Source of the DNA: DATBMY01 sp036554605
GTDB taxonomy: Bacteria; Acidobacteriota; Blastocatellia; UBA7656
Assembly (NCBI GenBank): GCA_036554605.1
Contig: DATBMY010000205.1
Coordinates: 1 to 24,136 of the forward strand
Reading direction: 5' to 3'
DNA length: 24,136 nucleotides
Shown piece after piece: positions 23,180-24,136 of this stretch. The notes under the pieces were generated by a model, which searched no databases, was not told where the DNA came from, and saw nothing but the letters and a program-made list of their open reading frames with translations. The position numbers and the translations under genes were made by a program. Within the stretch, counting starts at the first letter, position 1, and the number at the start of each line of letters is the position of its first letter.

Positions 23180-23200
23180 TAAAAGAAATCCTTCAAACAG

Positions 23201-23290
<90 letters not shown>

Positions 23291-23298
23291 CTCCGACT

Positions 23299-23330
23299 AA
23301 TTTCAAATTTCAGATTTGAGATTTGAAATT
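23299..23330. repeat. AT-rich inverted repeat between the two tRNA genes
   Basis: AATTTCAAAT and ATTTGAAATT form a perfect 10-bp inverted repeat around a 12-nt centre that itself partly mirrors. It makes up most of the 53-bp spacer and could fold in the precursor. No T-run marks it as a terminator. Confidence 0.6.
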
Positions 23331-23343
23331 AAGCGAAGCGTGG

Positions 23344-23897
<554 letters not shown>

Positions 23898-23928
23898 GTC
23901 AAAAACCTTGCCGCCGGCGCGATTAGTC

Positions 23929-23957
23929 ATCCTAACCGCCCGCCTGAGAGGTGTCAA
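23929..23957 (-). promoter_or_regulatory. Promoter of tadA
   Basis: On the minus strand, TTGACA (23952-23957) and TAGGAT (23929-23934) are separated by 17 bp. The implied transcript start near 23922 excludes the two upstream ATGs and supports translation from 23897. Confidence 0.6.
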
Positions 23958-23979
23958 GCACCGCGCCTTTCGCCGGGTG

Positions 23980-24008
23980 TTGCAAACCAGGGGCGGGCGG
24001 TGCAGAAT
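23980..24008 (+). promoter_or_regulatory. Possible promoter of the alpha/beta hydrolase gene
   Basis: TTGCAA (23980-23985), a 17-bp spacer and CAGAAT (24003-24008) lie just before the ATG at 24024. The predicted start near 24015 leaves a leader of about 9 nt, so the gene would be nearly leaderless; no SD is present. Confidence 0.35.
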
Positions 24009-24023
24009 CTCGACTGTCGAATA

Positions 24024-24136
24024 ATGATATTAGAAACCACAAACGGCCCGCTCTATTTTCAAGTCTGGGGAGAGGGGCCACCGCTCGTCTTCGTCAGCGG
24101 GTGGGCCATGTCTTGCGAAAGCTGGCGGCCCGTGGT
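24024..24136 (+). CDS. Alpha/beta hydrolase family protein (partial, N-terminus only)
   Basis: The 37 codons visible read MILETTNGPLYFQVWGEGPP, then LVFVSGWAMSCESWRPV. This is the start of an alpha/beta hydrolase: two strands, then the oxyanion loop, where SGWAMS replaces the usual HG. The rest, including the catalytic residues, is outside the window, so the substrate cannot be judged. The start is supported by the family N-terminus, not by an SD. It is divergent from tadA across a 126-bp gap that holds one promoter candidate for each. Confidence 0.7.
   Translation, partial: MILETTNGPLYFQVWGEGPPLVFVSGWAMSCESWRPV

Overview
The window reads as chromosomal DNA of a moderately GC-rich, SD-using Gram-negative-type bacterium. 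The gene mix suggests the Acidobacteriota, possibly the Blastocatellia: a CarD-type regulator, a two-PDZ HtrA, a bi-domain sugar oxidoreductase and a compact chemotaxis-like cluster. This is inference from gene content, since no 16S or database search was possible. Almost all of it is dense, intact coding sequence. I see no prophage, insertion sequence or CRISPR array.

Layout. Positions 1-7274 lie on the minus strand: a partial carD, a possible RNase HII relic, an HtrA/DegQ-type protease, a secreted esterase immediately behind uvrA, uvrA itself, and a small receiver-domain protein that lacks its phosphoacceptor Asp. Two well-formed promoters (both TTGACA-17 bp-TAT(A/T)(C/T)T type) fire in opposite directions at 7302-7425. 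To the right, on the plus strand, come ribH-nusB, then cheA-cheW-cheR-cheB, an unfamiliar zinc-ribbon protein with four helix-turn-helix-like repeats, a bi-domain sugar oxidoreductase, an exported DsbD-alpha-like domain protein, an (alpha/alpha)-barrel-like protein and a polyprenyl-phosphate sugar transferase. The last group suggests surface polysaccharide assembly.

From 24.0 kb back to 20.1 kb the minus strand carries an information-processing block in transcription order: tadA, tRNA-Ser(CGA), tRNA-Ser(GGA), the SRP RNA, dnaX, ybaB/ebfC and recR. tadA runs into the first tRNA, and the SRP RNA sits 32 nt upstream of the dnaX start. A plus-strand alpha/beta hydrolase begins at 24024 and leaves the window.

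The most unusual items are the zinc-ribbon/four-repeat protein next to the chemosensory genes, a family of G-rich/AT-rich/C-rich inverted-repeat elements between genes (one with perfect 22-bp arms ending 12 bp before a start codon), a missing zinc ligand in UvrA, the receiver with Ser in place of the phosphorylated Asp, and the overlap of tadA with a tRNA gene.
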